NCBI GenBank assembly: GCA_030605265.1
Contig: JAUWIR010000103.1
Coordinates: 1 to 10,100 of the forward strand
Length of the DNA: 10,100 bases
Direction: 5' to 3'
From: Pseudomonadota bacterium
GTDB lineage: Bacteria > SZUA-182 > DTGQ01
The stretch's first letter is position 1. Each line of letters opens with the position of its first letter. The position numbers and the translations under genes were made by a program. A model generated the notes under the pieces. The model was not told the DNA's origin and made no database searches. It was given only the letters and a program-made list of their open reading frames with translations. Below, in pieces: positions 1 through 8,000 of this stretch.

Positions 1-98
1 CATTCTTCATAAGCTGACTCTAATAGACCAAGGCCTGAATGCCGATGAACTTCTATCGCTGCATAATTATACTTTGTAAGTTTTTCTTCTAAAATCAT
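1..98 (-). CDS. GxxExxY protein, N-terminal part (runs off window edge)
   Basis: Reading leftward from an ATG at 98 gives 32 residues with no stop before the edge. They contain YAAIEVHRHSGLGLLESAYEE at residues 12-32 in two overlapping parts: the AAIEVHRH lead-in, and GLLESAY, which is the G-x-x-E-x-x-Y signature of the GxxExxY family. That family is small, about 120-130 residues, and has been linked to PD-(D/E)XK nuclease-like folds; its function is not established. The start is fixed by an in-frame TGA at 102-104 just upstream. There is no clear Shine-Dalgarno site. The ATG follows a CACAGAG-like repeat leader. The rest of the gene lies outside the window, so I cannot tell whether it is intact. 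Confidence 0.85.
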   Translation of the reverse strand, partial: MILEEKLTKYNYAAIEVHRHSGLGLLESAYEE

Positions 99-130
99 TT
101 CTCAGTGTCTCTGTGCCTCAGTGGTGAACT
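99..130 (-). repeat. CACAGAG-type repetitive leader in front of GxxExxY gene
   Basis: On the minus strand the bases just before the GxxExxY start read ACCACTGAGGCACAGAGACA and then CTGAG. This is a run of degenerate CAC(A/T)GAG units. From memory, similar leaders often precede GxxExxY genes in unrelated bacteria, so it probably belongs to that gene as a mobile or conserved unit. The link is inference. Confidence 0.5.
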
Positions 131-197
131 ATTGTTTAGTTTTTGATCATGCATTTTCGTCTAAGTGAAGGATGCAAAAAAAGATATACTATCTACC

Positions 198-227
198 AAA
201 AAAAAGCTTTAAATAAGCTTATTTTTT
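198..227. terminator. AT-rich hairpin with flanking A and T tracts (possible bidirectional terminator)
   Basis: An inverted repeat pairs an A-tract plus AAGCTT on the left with AAGCTT plus a T-tract on the right, around a short TTAAAT loop. AATAAGCTTATT at 212-223 is itself a perfect 12-base palindrome. It lies between two genes on the same strand: yciH ends at 477 and GxxExxY starts at 98. The stem is poor in GC, so terminator activity is uncertain. Confidence 0.3.
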
Positions 228-301
228 CGTTTATATTATCATGGATAACTTAGGGAGGCAATTATTTGTGGAGGCAATTGATAATTATGAGAATTAGTTA
301 T

Positions 302-440
302 AGGGCATCCTTCATTTTTCAGTTTACACTTTTTTATGATTTTTTTATTCCTTCATTTCTTCGTGCTCTTCATGGTAGTTAAAAAAATAAAAAGTCATAA
401 GTGTAAACTACTTTCCATGGTGTATGAAAAATGTCAGTTA
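302..440. repeat. Palindromic MITE/REP-like element, copy A
   Basis: Perfect 11-base arms AGTTTACACTT (321-331) and AAGTGTAAACT (399-409) are extended inward by TTATGA/TCATAA and long T/A tracts, giving stems near 29 bases. The centre carries TTCTTCGTGCTCTTCATGGT. The element is related along most of its length to the copy at 2724-2886: GGCATCC, then GTTTACACTTTTTTA, then CTCTTCATGGTAG, then AAAAATAAAAAG, then AGTGT-AACTA. No transposase is encoded. It lies just downstream of the yciH-like gene and could act as a transcript-end hairpin. Confidence 0.6.
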
Positions 441-476
441 TACTAATCAAGATCCATGAGAAAGGTGTGCGTATAT

Positions 477-815
477 TTATTTAACTGTGTACCCCATCTT
501 TTTTAGTTCTTCAACTAAAGTAGCCCGGTGATCGCCTTGAATTTCTATTACACCGTCTTTGACTGTGCCTCCGGAACCACATTTTTGTTTAAGCTGTTTG
601 GCGAGTTTTAAAAGGGCGTCATGCTCTAAGGGTAGGCCGGTAATCACTGTTACGCCTTTCCCTTTACGCCCTTTTGTTGACCGTCCAACTCTTACAATTC
701 CATCGCTCTTAGGGACTGCCTTTTTTTGGCTGCACACACATTTAGTCACCTGCTTATGGCAAGCGGGGCACATTTTGCCGTGTTCGCTGGAGTATACAAT
801 GCTGGAATTATTCAT
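477..815 (-). CDS. yciH: SUI1/eIF1-family translation factor (YciH-like) with Cys-rich N-terminus
   Basis: This is a 112-residue protein of the bacterial SUI1 family, whose eukaryotic and archaeal relatives (eIF1) check start-codon selection on the small ribosomal subunit. The role of bacterial YciH is less clear; a link to translation initiation or stress has been proposed. The SUI1 core fills about residues 38-112 and includes GRKGKGVTVITGLPL and CGSGGTVKDGVIEIQGDHR, both close to E. coli YciH. The N-terminus contains CPAC (16-19), then CVC (26-28), a CxxC-x6-CxC pattern that could bind zinc and is absent from E. coli YciH. I chose ATG at 815 because IVYSSEHGK then falls near the start, as in E. 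coli. A GTG at 827 would add four residues. Neither has a clear Shine-Dalgarno site. It lies 40 bases after typA on the same strand, probably co-transcribed. Confidence 0.9.
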   Translation of the reverse strand: MNNSSIVYSSEHGKMCPACHKQVTKCVCSQKKAVPKSDGIVRVGRSTKGRKGKGVTVITGLPLEHDALLKLAKQLKQKCGSGGTVKDGVIEIQGDHRATLVEELKKMGYTVK

Positions 816-855
816 TTTATTGGTCACATAATTTTTTAAATTTAACTTAAAGAGA

Positions 856-2661
856 TCAGAATTTTCCTTTTGGTCTTTTATTTGCCTGAAGAATATTTTT
901 CCTTAATCGTATCGAAAGAGGGGTTACTTCTATAAGTTCGTCTTCCTTAATAAACTCTATGGCTTGCTCTAAGTTGAGTATGTTAGGTGGGATTAAAAGC
1001 ATTGCATCGTCCGCGCCTGAAGCGCGCATATTGGTCAACTTTTTTTCTTTGGTAACATTGACATCCAAATCATTTTCCCTTGAATTCTCGCCAATAATCA
1101 TTCCTTCATAAATCGGAGTATTTACTTTGATAAAGATCGTTCCCCTCGGCTGTAAATGAAAAAGGGCGTAGGTGGTTGATTTACCGAGTCTGTCGGCAAT
1201 GAGGACCCCGGTGTTTCGTTTGGTCATAGGGCCATGCCATGGTTCATATCCGTCAAAAAGATGATTGAGCAGTCCCGTGCCTCTTGTATCAGTTAAAAAT
1301 TGCGACCTGAATCCAATCAATCCCCTGGAGGGGACTCGAAATTCCTGCCTCACCCTTCCATGTCCATTATTTTGCATTTTTATCATCTGACCTTTTCGTA
1401 TGCCCATCTGTTGGGTGACCACGCCAACAAATTCTTCAGGCACATCTATAAGGACCAATTCCATAGGCTCATGCAAGACGCCATCAATTCTGTTCGTTAT
1501 TGTTTCAGGCATTGATACTGATAGTTCATACCCCTCTCGCCTCATCATTTCTATAAGAATGGCCAGCTGCAATTCTCCTCTTCCCATTACCTTAAATGAA
1601 TCAGTTTCACTGAAATCGACCCGTATGGAAACATTATAGAGGAGTTCTTTTTCCAGCCGTTTCCTTAAATTTCTTGAAGTTACATATTGTCCGTCTTTGC
1701 CGGAAAAGGGAGAAGAGTTAATGGAAAAAACCATGGATATGGTTGGCTCATCTATTTTTATTCTTGGTAAGGGGCGCGGATTATCAATGTCGGTTATGGT
1801 ATCTCCGATATTAATTCCTTCTAAACCGGCAAGAGCAATAATGTCCCCGATAGAGGCCTCTTGTATTTCTTTTCTTTCGAGCCCTTTGAAGGTATATATT
1901 AAATTTATCTTGGTTTTTGTGGTGGTCTTATTTTTATTGACTATAGCTACGTTATCACCAACGTTTACACTCCCTGAAAAAACCCTGCCTATAGCAAGCC
2001 TGCCTAAATAATCGTTATAATCTATGTTAGTAACCAGGATCTGCAGAGTTTCGTTTTTGTCTCCTTCCGGTGCTGAAATTGTTTTAAGAATAAGATCAAA
2101 CAATGGTTTTAAATCTGTGGAATCATCGTTGATAGTTAGCTTTGATATTCCTTCTTTGGCATTTGTGTAGATTATCGGAAAATCTAATTGTTCTTCAGTT
2201 GCATCAAGATCAATAAAAAGATCATAAACCTCGTTTAAAACCTCTTGGATTCTGGCATCTGGTCGGTCTATTTTATTTATTACCAGAATTGGAGGTAAAT
2301 TAAGTTCAAGGGCTTTTTTAAGAACAAATCTCGTTTGGGGCAAGGGGCCTTCTGAAGCATCAACCAGTAGTAATACCCCGTCCACCATTTTCATGGTCCT
2401 TTCCACCTCTCCTCCAAAATCAGCATGACCGGGAGTGTCAACAATATTTATTTTGACCCCTTTATAAACAATAGCAGTGTTCTTGGCCATAATAGTAATG
2501 CCTTTTTCCTGCTCCAGGTCGATATTGTCCATAATTCTTTCTTTTACTTGTTCATTAATCCGAAAGGTCCCTGATTGTTTTAACATCCAGTCCACCAGTG
2601 TTGTTTTGCCATGATCAACATGAGCAATAATAGCAATATTTCTTAGATCGTTACGTTTCAT
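856..2661 (-). CDS. typA: TypA/BipA ribosome-associated GTPase
   Basis: This is a 601-residue translational GTPase of the TypA/BipA family, which binds the 70S ribosome and aids 50S assembly and growth at low temperature or under stress. The length is normal for the family (about 600-615). Visible motifs are the G1 loop AHVDHGKTT (13-21), the switch I threonine T56 in GIT, G3 DTPGH (75-79) and G4 NKID (129-132). The G5 position reads TNAK (166-169) where SA(K/I/L) is usual, a conservative change. The EF-Tu-like domain 2 and EF-G-like domains III and V follow. The BipA-specific C-terminus is present, with LTNMRASGADDAM and VTPLSIRLRK near the end. The ATG at 2661 is supported by GAGG about five bases upstream. 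The yciH-like gene lies downstream in the same direction. All expected domains are complete, so it is probably functional. Confidence 0.97.
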   Translation of the reverse strand: MKRNDLRNIAIIAHVDHGKTTLVDWMLKQSGTFRINEQVKERIMDNIDLEQEKGITIMAKNTAIVYKGVKINIVDTPGHADFGGEVERTMKMVDGVLLLVDASEGPLPQTRFVLKKALELNLPPILVINKIDRPDARIQEVLNEVYDLFIDLDATEEQLDFPIIYTNAKEGISKLTINDDSTDLKPLFDLILKTISAPEGDKNETLQILVTNIDYNDYLGRLAIGRVFSGSVNVGDNVAIVNKNKTTTKTKINLIYTFKGLERKEIQEASIGDIIALAGLEGINIGDTITDIDNPRPLPRIKIDEPTISMVFSINSSPFSGKDGQYVTSRNLRKRLEKELLYNVSIRVDFSETDSFKVMGRGELQLAILIEMMRREGYELSVSMPETITNRIDGVLHEPMELVLIDVPEEFVGVVTQQMGIRKGQMIKMQNNGHGRVRQEFRVPSRGLIGFRSQFLTDTRGTGLLNHLFDGYEPWHGPMTKRNTGVLIADRLGKSTTYALFHLQPRGTIFIKVNTPIYEGMIIGENSRENDLDVNVTKEKKLTNMRASGADDAMLLIPPNILNLEQAIEFIKEDELIEVTPLSIRLRKNILQANKRPKGKF

Positions 2662-2720
2662 AAATCCTCACAAAGAATGTTTTAATAACTATGTTACTCG
2701 CCTTCAAAATTTTTGCTACA

Positions 2721-2749
2721 ATTATAGGCATCCCTCATTAATCTGTTTA
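2721..2749 (-). promoter_or_regulatory. Putative sigma70 promoter for typA-yciH
   Basis: On the minus strand a perfect TATAAT occupies 2726-2721. TAAACA (4 of 6 matches to TTGACA) lies 17 bases upstream at 2749-2744. This would start transcription near 2714 and give a leader of about 50 bases before typA. The boxes lie at the edge of, and within, the palindromic element at 2724-2886, so the element may supply the promoter. The -35 box is weak. Confidence 0.4.
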
Positions 2750-2886
2750 CACTTTTTTAATCCACCATGAAGAGCATGAAGGTTTTCTAATTTCTTCATG
2801 TCCTTCATGCTCTTCATGGTAGAAAAATAAAAAGAAATAAAAGTGTCAACTATTTTTATTTCTTTATGAAGGATACCTAATTATAC
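2724..2886. repeat. Palindromic MITE/REP-like element, copy B
   Basis: This is a nearly complete long palindrome. The outer arms are TATAGGCATCCCTCAT on the left and its near reverse complement, ending GAAGGATACC, on the right. The middle arms GTTTACACTTTT (2745-2756) and AAAAGTGTCAAC (2839-2850) match at 11 of 12. The inner arms at 2762-2782 and 2802-2822 match at 20 of 21 and contain CATGAAGAGCATGAAGG. It is related to the copy at 302-440. It could fold into a cruciform or RNA hairpin about 160 bases long. No protein is encoded. Confidence 0.7.
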
Positions 2887-3087
2887 TACATTTTTTTACT
2901 CAGCCTGGTAGAAATATTCATCTGTAATATATTTTTTTCAAATGCAGGTAACACTTTTACTATACAAGAATCCGGAGTTCGCAGAGAGAATATTAGGAAA
3001 ACCCTACGCTCTCAGTAATCTTAAAAAGTTAACTTATGCATGAAAAAAAGCTTTAAAATTCTGAGCGCATCTTTTTAAAATATTCCT

Positions 3088-3116
3088 TTGACTCTCTAGC
3101 TGATTTTTTGTATTAT
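3088..3116 (+). promoter_or_regulatory. Putative sigma70 promoter for the CBM48-led cassette
   Basis: TTGACT at 3088-3093 and TATTAT at 3111-3116 each match the sigma70 consensus at 5 of 6 positions and are separated by exactly 17 bases. Transcription would start near 3123 and give an AT-rich leader of about 118 bases before the start at 3241. No recognisable operator or riboswitch was seen in the leader. This is the best promoter match I found in the window. Confidence 0.6.
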
Positions 3117-3240
3117 ATCAATGAAAATTTATTCAATTAGTATTAATAATAATAATTTTATATATTGTTTATTTCTGCTAAATTCTAGAGAATCTTAATC
3201 TTAGAAAAAAAGGTAAAAATTTTTCCAGGGAGGAAACATT

Positions 3241-3573
3241 TTGGTCAAACAAGGAGAGAAAAGAATCAATAAAGAAAAAATCCTTTCAAGACAGGAAAAA
3301 GAGGAGAGAAAAGAAATTCCAGTGGATTTTACCTATCATTCTCCTGAAGCAAGGCATCAAGTCTATCTGGTAGGTGAGTTCAATAATTGGGATGTTCATT
3401 CAATACCAATGAGGAAGACAACCGATCAAGAGTGGAAAGCAACCATCGCTTTACATCCCGGACGTTATGAATACAAATATTTTGCCGATGATTTCTGGGT
3501 AGATGACGGCCCGGGAGCAGAGAAATCCCAAAATTCTTATGGATCAAACAACATGGTTATTCACATCAATTAA
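3241..3573 (+). CDS. Stand-alone glycogen-binding (CBM48/AMPK-type, isoamylase N-terminal-like) domain protein
   Basis: This 110-residue protein is essentially one early-set carbohydrate-binding domain after a charged N-terminal tail (residues 1-26, rich in Lys, Glu and Arg). Family hallmarks are VYLVGEFNNWD (41-51), the Trp at 65 in EWKATIALHPG, YEYKYFADDFWVDD (76-89) with W86, and the closing SNNMVIHIN. In AMPK beta subunits and branching enzymes such domains bind alpha-1,4 glucans through Trp residues equivalent to those seen here. No catalytic domain is attached, so it is probably a binding or targeting subunit. The start is TTG; it is favoured by AGGGAGG at 3227-3233 with a seven-base spacer. 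No signal peptide is visible, so it is probably cytoplasmic. The gene stands 111 bases upstream of a GT-B protein on the same strand. Confidence 0.85.
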   Translation: MVKQGEKRINKEKILSRQEKEERKEIPVDFTYHSPEARHQVYLVGEFNNWDVHSIPMRKTTDQEWKATIALHPGRYEYKYFADDFWVDDGPGAEKSQNSYGSNNMVIHIN

Positions 3574-3684
3574 AAAGCATAGGAATTTTTATTTTATTTA
3601 TGCGGCTTATCAGCTTAACAACTTAACAGCTTGATTAAATAGACATTGATTAGTTAGACATTTCATAATAAATTAGGGGGAATT
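3574..3684 (+). other. Intergenic spacer between CBM48 and GT-B genes
   Basis: This 111-base spacer holds a short imperfect repeat, AGCTTAACA then ACTTAACAGCTT, near 3612-3632. It ends with AGGGGG (3675-3680) four bases before the next start. I found no convincing rho-independent terminator and no well-spaced promoter, so read-through from the upstream gene is possible. Confidence 0.4.
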
Positions 3685-5058
3685 ATGAATATGGAAGAAT
3701 CAAACGAGGGGCGCATTCCAAAACATAGATTAGATGATATTAGCCTTCCTATTAATGATAAAAGAGTAAAATATAACACTCTATTTCAGGAACACTTTCC
3801 AATCAATCTTTCTGATGCTTTTTCTACTCAACAGACTGATCAAAAAAACACCAAGGTCCAAAAACCATCCTCTTCGTTGTCGGAAAAAAAACCATTGCAG
3901 AAAAATAAGAAAAATCAAAAAGTTGCTATCCTCTGTTGGGATTGTTCTTTAGGGGACGATGCTCAGGGGGCCTCAATCGAAATGACCCGAATAGCCTCTA
4001 TTTTAAGCGAACGAGGGCATAAGGTCCATGTATTTACAAAAGGAGAAAGCCAAGAAGTATCGGAACAGCAAATAGACGGGATTAGCTATCATTTTTTTCC
4101 TATTAATAGACAAAGTTCAGAATTGGAAAGCGCCTCTTTATTTGCCAACGAGGTCTGTGAACATATTAAAAGGATTGAGTCTCATGAAGGGCCTTTTAAT
4201 GTGGTCCACTGTTATGATTGGCAGACTGCCAAAGTCATAACCAATCTTCACGGCAGGATACCAAAAAGGGTCCTTTTCACCCCCTCACCCCAAAATTCTA
4301 GTGAAGAATTACCAAAAGACGAAATCTTTCAGAAGGATTTATTGGAGCAAGAGTTGATTACTATGAGTGATCGCATCATTTGTTTCGATCAGGAAATGGG
4401 CCAAGATTTTCAGCAGCGCTTTTCTTTATCCGAGGAGAAAATCTCTATTATACCAAAAGAATTTAATTGGGAAGATTACCAGTGGATAAAAGATCAAGGA
4501 GAAATTAAGAAAAAATATGATCTTTTTCCTCTTGACCCTCTGGTCCTCTTTGTAGGAGAGTTTAATAACGATTATGGCGCAGATATTCTGGTGGACGCCA
4601 TCCCCGGCTTATTAAAGGATTCATCCAATGTTCGCTTCTTTATGGTGGGAGATGGAGATCAAATGTGGACAATCAGGATAAAGGCACGGTATCTCGATTT
4701 TGAACATGCCCTTCGTCTGGTTGGCCATAAGGAGGGAAGAGACCTACAGGAATTGTTTCAGGCTGCAGATATTTTAGTAATCCCCAACAGGGTTGCAAAA
4801 TCTTCATACCAAATACTTGCAGGCTGGAGCGCTAAAAAACCTGTTGTGGCCACTTATGCAGCCGGAGGTAATCTTATAAAAGACGAGGAGAATGGGATAC
4901 TGGTTTATGATAATCCTGACTCAATCATCCAGGGTATAGAAAAAATATTATTTGATTGGCCTAAGGGACATGAAATAGCTGAAAAAGGTTGGGAAGAAAT
5001 CCGGAAAAATTTCAGCCGGGAGGCAATGATTCGGAAAATAGAAACTCTTTATCAATAA
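3685..5058 (+). CDS. GT-B fold, glycosyltransferase family 4-like protein with degenerate active site
   Basis: This 457-residue protein opens with about 78 polar, probably disordered residues and then a two-domain GT-B fold. KVAILCWDCSL (79-89), RGHKVHVFTKG (110-120) and VVHCYDWQTA (173-182) mark the N-terminal Rossmann domain. LVLFVGEFNNDYGADIL (286-302), FFMVGDGDQM, LVGHKEGRDLQELFQAADIL and KKPVVATYAAGGN mark the donor-binding domain. Family 4 enzymes normally have VGR-x5-KG and an E-x7-E motif that bind the nucleotide-sugar. Here the Arg and Lys positions are E292 and Y297, and the two Glu positions are A371 and A379. The first-domain GG loop also appears altered (AQGAS, 93-97). This suggests a non-catalytic relative that may still bind sugar or nucleotide. 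The ATG at 3685 follows AGGGGG by four bases. No signal peptide or membrane segment is visible. The next gene starts 30 bases after its stop. Confidence 0.8.
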   Translation: MNMEESNEGRIPKHRLDDISLPINDKRVKYNTLFQEHFPINLSDAFSTQQTDQKNTKVQKPSSSLSEKKPLQKNKKNQKVAILCWDCSLGDDAQGASIEMTRIASILSERGHKVHVFTKGESQEVSEQQIDGISYHFFPINRQSSELESASLFANEVCEHIKRIESHEGPFNVVHCYDWQTAKVITNLHGRIPKRVLFTPSPQNSSEELPKDEIFQKDLLEQELITMSDRIICFDQEMGQDFQQRFSLSEEKISIIPKEFNWEDYQWIKDQGEIKKKYDLFPLDPLVLFVGEFNNDYGADILVDAIPGLLKDSSNVRFFMVGDGDQMWTIRIKARYLDFEHALRLVGHKEGRDLQELFQAADILVIPNRVAKSSYQILAGWSAKKPVVATYAAGGNLIKDEENGILVYDNPDSIIQGIEKILFDWPKGHEIAEKGWEEIRKNFSREAMIRKIETLYQ

Positions 5059-5088
5059 ACTTTTGATTATAGAGAATAGGAGCCACAT

Positions 5089-8000
5089 ATGAATCAAAGG
5101 GAAGAACAAATAGATGATGTGGAAAAATACCAGGAAAATGAGGTCACTTGGATGAATGATCTAAAGGATGCTCTCTCTGAAAATTTTGAGATGAATGACC
5201 AAGATAAAATACCGGCAATTTATGAAATCCTTCAGAATATAACTAGAGAGGGCCTGGCAAATTTAAATCAATCAAAACCCTTTTTACCTCCAAGATTGAT
5301 CTATAGATTCTCTGAAGCTATGCAGTGCTTGTATCAGACGGAATTATATGAAAAGGCATTTCAGGGGGGGGCAGGGCAGGTAAAAAATTTATTTTTACCT
5401 AAAAAAAATATCGATTTTGAAATAATTCAACTGCCAAAAACAGAACAAAGGCCTCTTATAGAAAAAAAACCATGCCTGTGGGAATTACGAACAGAAGAGG
5501 ATGTACATAAACATTTCATTCCTCTGCCTAAAATTCTTAATAACCTGAAGGAATGGACCGCAGGGTTTAAGGATTTATTTCTCTTTGGCCCTTCATTTTC
5601 CGGAAAGACAAGTCTTCTCACCTACTTATCTTTAGAGGCAAGTAAACAGTATAATGATCAGTGTCTCTTTATCCGACTTACATTTCCGAAAGATGTAAAT
5701 CCGGGGGAAGCAAAAGGGGCTGCAGCCGGATTACTGAAGCGCCTCAAACAGATGGGTCTTCTTGATAGAGAGAAAATCGTTTTCCTGCTTGATGATGTGC
5801 ATGAGCCGGGGATAGAAACTGTGGCCAAAGAGCTGCTCCAAACACCGCGTTCTTACCGCGTCTGGTATGCAATCACCTTTTGTGAAAGCGAAAGTTTTTC
5901 GGAAATGAATCAGGATAGCTCATGTAATCAGCAGGATATGGTAAAAATAGCCCTTGACCTAATGGAGGGGGAGGATGTAGATTATTTTGTCGAACATATC
6001 TTCGATCCCATCCTCAGAGCAAAAGGGGAAGAAGGCCAACTTACCGAGGTCCGAAGGGCAATCAAATCCATGGGGCCGGCGCCGGTTCGGTTTCTTTGTC
6101 AGGTGTGGAAATTACTCACCAAGACCGGGGAAGATAAAAAGGTAAACTATGCCTCCATGGTTTTCAAGGAGCCAATCCTGACGGAAGAGATTGTCAAATC
6201 AATTTTACCACAGGACGTCCCCGGCCTAAAAGCCTTGGCTATGGTTGATTTTTTAAAAGGTCCGTCATGGGAGCTTTTAACCTCTGTTCTTAAGCGGGTT
6301 GAAAATTTTGGGCATCATCTGGCAGCCGATACAGTAAATACGCTTCGTCAGACCTTCGCCCTTTTTCCTGATCATGAAGATCCAAACAGAATTACTCTTT
6401 ATAGAGCAATACAAAATCAAATCCGAAAACCCGGTAATCTTACAGATTCCTTTAAAAATGAAATCTGGAGGGGAGTGCAAATTTTTCTTGAAGAAATAAA
6501 AGAGAAAAAAGAGAGCAGCGCTCCTGAGAAACTATGTGCTTTTTGGCTTTCTTTATCGGAATTAGCCAATATAGAGCATCAAAAAGAGATTGCTGTTGAC
6601 TGTGTGAAAAGAGCTTTGCAATATGCTTCTTCCGGTGAACAGGAAATAAGGGCCTTATTTACCATGGCCCTGGCTACAAACAGTATTGATTTTTACTGTT
6701 GGGCCATTGAACGATCAGACCAATTAAAGAAATGTACCCTTGAAGCTGCTTTTGCAAAAGCAATCCTTGGAAGCCTTTTTCTTCATATCAACCCGGTGAA
6801 AGTGGAAAAGGCGGTATCCTTTTTAGAGCAAGCAAAAAATGATTGTGAATCTCTTGGCGCTGAAGCGGAGGCAGGTCACCTGCATAAAATATTGTCTTTG
6901 ACCACCATAATCCAGGCAGATAAGGGAATCTCTCAGGCGATTCAACATGCCACAGAGGCTTTCGAGAAATATAACCAGCTTGGGAACACTCCTGAGGAAA
7001 TAGAAACTCTTTATTTACTGGCTTACTGCTATTGTCTTAAATCAAAGCCCGATTGGTCACAGGCAATTTCCTGTTATCAAAAGGCCTTAAAACTCCAGGA
7101 ACAAAGTGAAAACAAGGGTGAGTGTGCCAGGACCCTCTATCAACTGGCCTTTTGTTTTTATAATCAGCCTGAACCTGATTGGGCGGGAGCAATAAAAGCT
7201 TCCTCTGAGGCTATTTCTCTTCTGAAGGATCTTGGTAATGGTGATGAACAGGAGTTATTAAATCATACCCTCCAGTTTGCCTGGTTGTGCCATAATCAGC
7301 CTGAGGCGGATTGGCCAAAAGCTGGCACACATTATCAAGAAGCATTAGAGCTGGTGAAAGATAATCAGCTGAATGCCGACAAGGCGTTGATACTTTATCT
7401 TTTAGGGTATTGCTTGTATAACCGGCCGGAACCCGATTGGTCGGAAGCAATAAGAAATTTTCGCCAAGCTCTAAATCTTCAGGAAACAGAAGAACAACAG
7501 CAGGACCGTGCTTTGACTCTTTTTCAATTAGCCTTTAGTCTTCATAATCAGCCTGAGCCGGAGTGGGCAGAGGCCATTGTTTTTTACCAGGAGGCCTTAA
7601 CCCTGCAAACAAGTGAAGAGCAAAAAAATGACAGGGCCGAGACACTTTACCAGTTAGCCTTTTGTTCCCATAATCAAGGAGAACCGGTCTGGTCAAAAGC
7701 GATTGTTTGTTATCAGGAGGCTATTGAAATGATGACTGACCCTGATCAAAAAATGGACCGGGCAGGGGCCTTCTATCAGCTGGCTTATTGCTTCCATAAT
7801 AAACCTTATCCTGATTGGCCCGGGGCAATTACCTGTTATCAGAATGCCTTAGAGCTTTTCGGGCAACTTGAACAGAAAATAGATCAGGCGCTCAGCCTGT
7901 ACCAGTTAGCCTTTTGCCTGCACCATCAAACAAACCCGGATTGGTCAGGGGCAATAGCTCGTTACCAGGAGGTCTTAACCCTTCTCACAGAACCGGAACA

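Larger units (their letters stand above)
99..476. other. Non-coding intergenic region between GxxExxY and yciH-like genes
   Basis: I see no convincing gene here. The stretch holds the GxxExxY leader (99-130), an AT-rich hairpin (198-227) and a palindromic element (302-440). It also holds a perfect 10-base inverted pair, TGAAGGATGC at 166-175 and its reverse complement at 305-314. The 166-175 copy resembles the right end of the element at 2724-2886, so it may be the remnant of a third copy. Confidence 0.6.
2662..3240. other. Divergent intergenic region between typA and the CBM48 gene
   Basis: The region is strongly AT-rich with no convincing gene. From left to right it holds the typA leader and putative promoter, the palindromic element (2724-2886), and about 200 bases without recognisable function. 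It then holds a rightward sigma70-type promoter (3088-3116) and a leader of about 120 bases that ends in a strong ribosome binding site. AAAAAAAGCTTTAAA near 3043-3057 also occurs near 198-212; I attach no function to it. Confidence 0.6.

Noticed and set aside
559..831. Plus-strand open frame of 90 codons opposite the yciH-like gene
   Set aside because: It is the complementary reading of a well-matched SUI1 gene and resembles no known protein.
1300..2011. Open frames on the plus strand inside typA
   Set aside because: They lie antisense to a fully conserved typA, have no family resemblance and lack good ribosome binding sites.
3574..3640. Rho-independent terminator after the CBM48 gene
   Set aside because: Only a weak GCATA/TATGC pairing was found, with no GC-rich stem followed by a T tract.
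3631..3674. Separate promoter for the GT-B gene
   Set aside because: TTGATT boxes are present, but no -10-like box lies at 16-18 bases from them.
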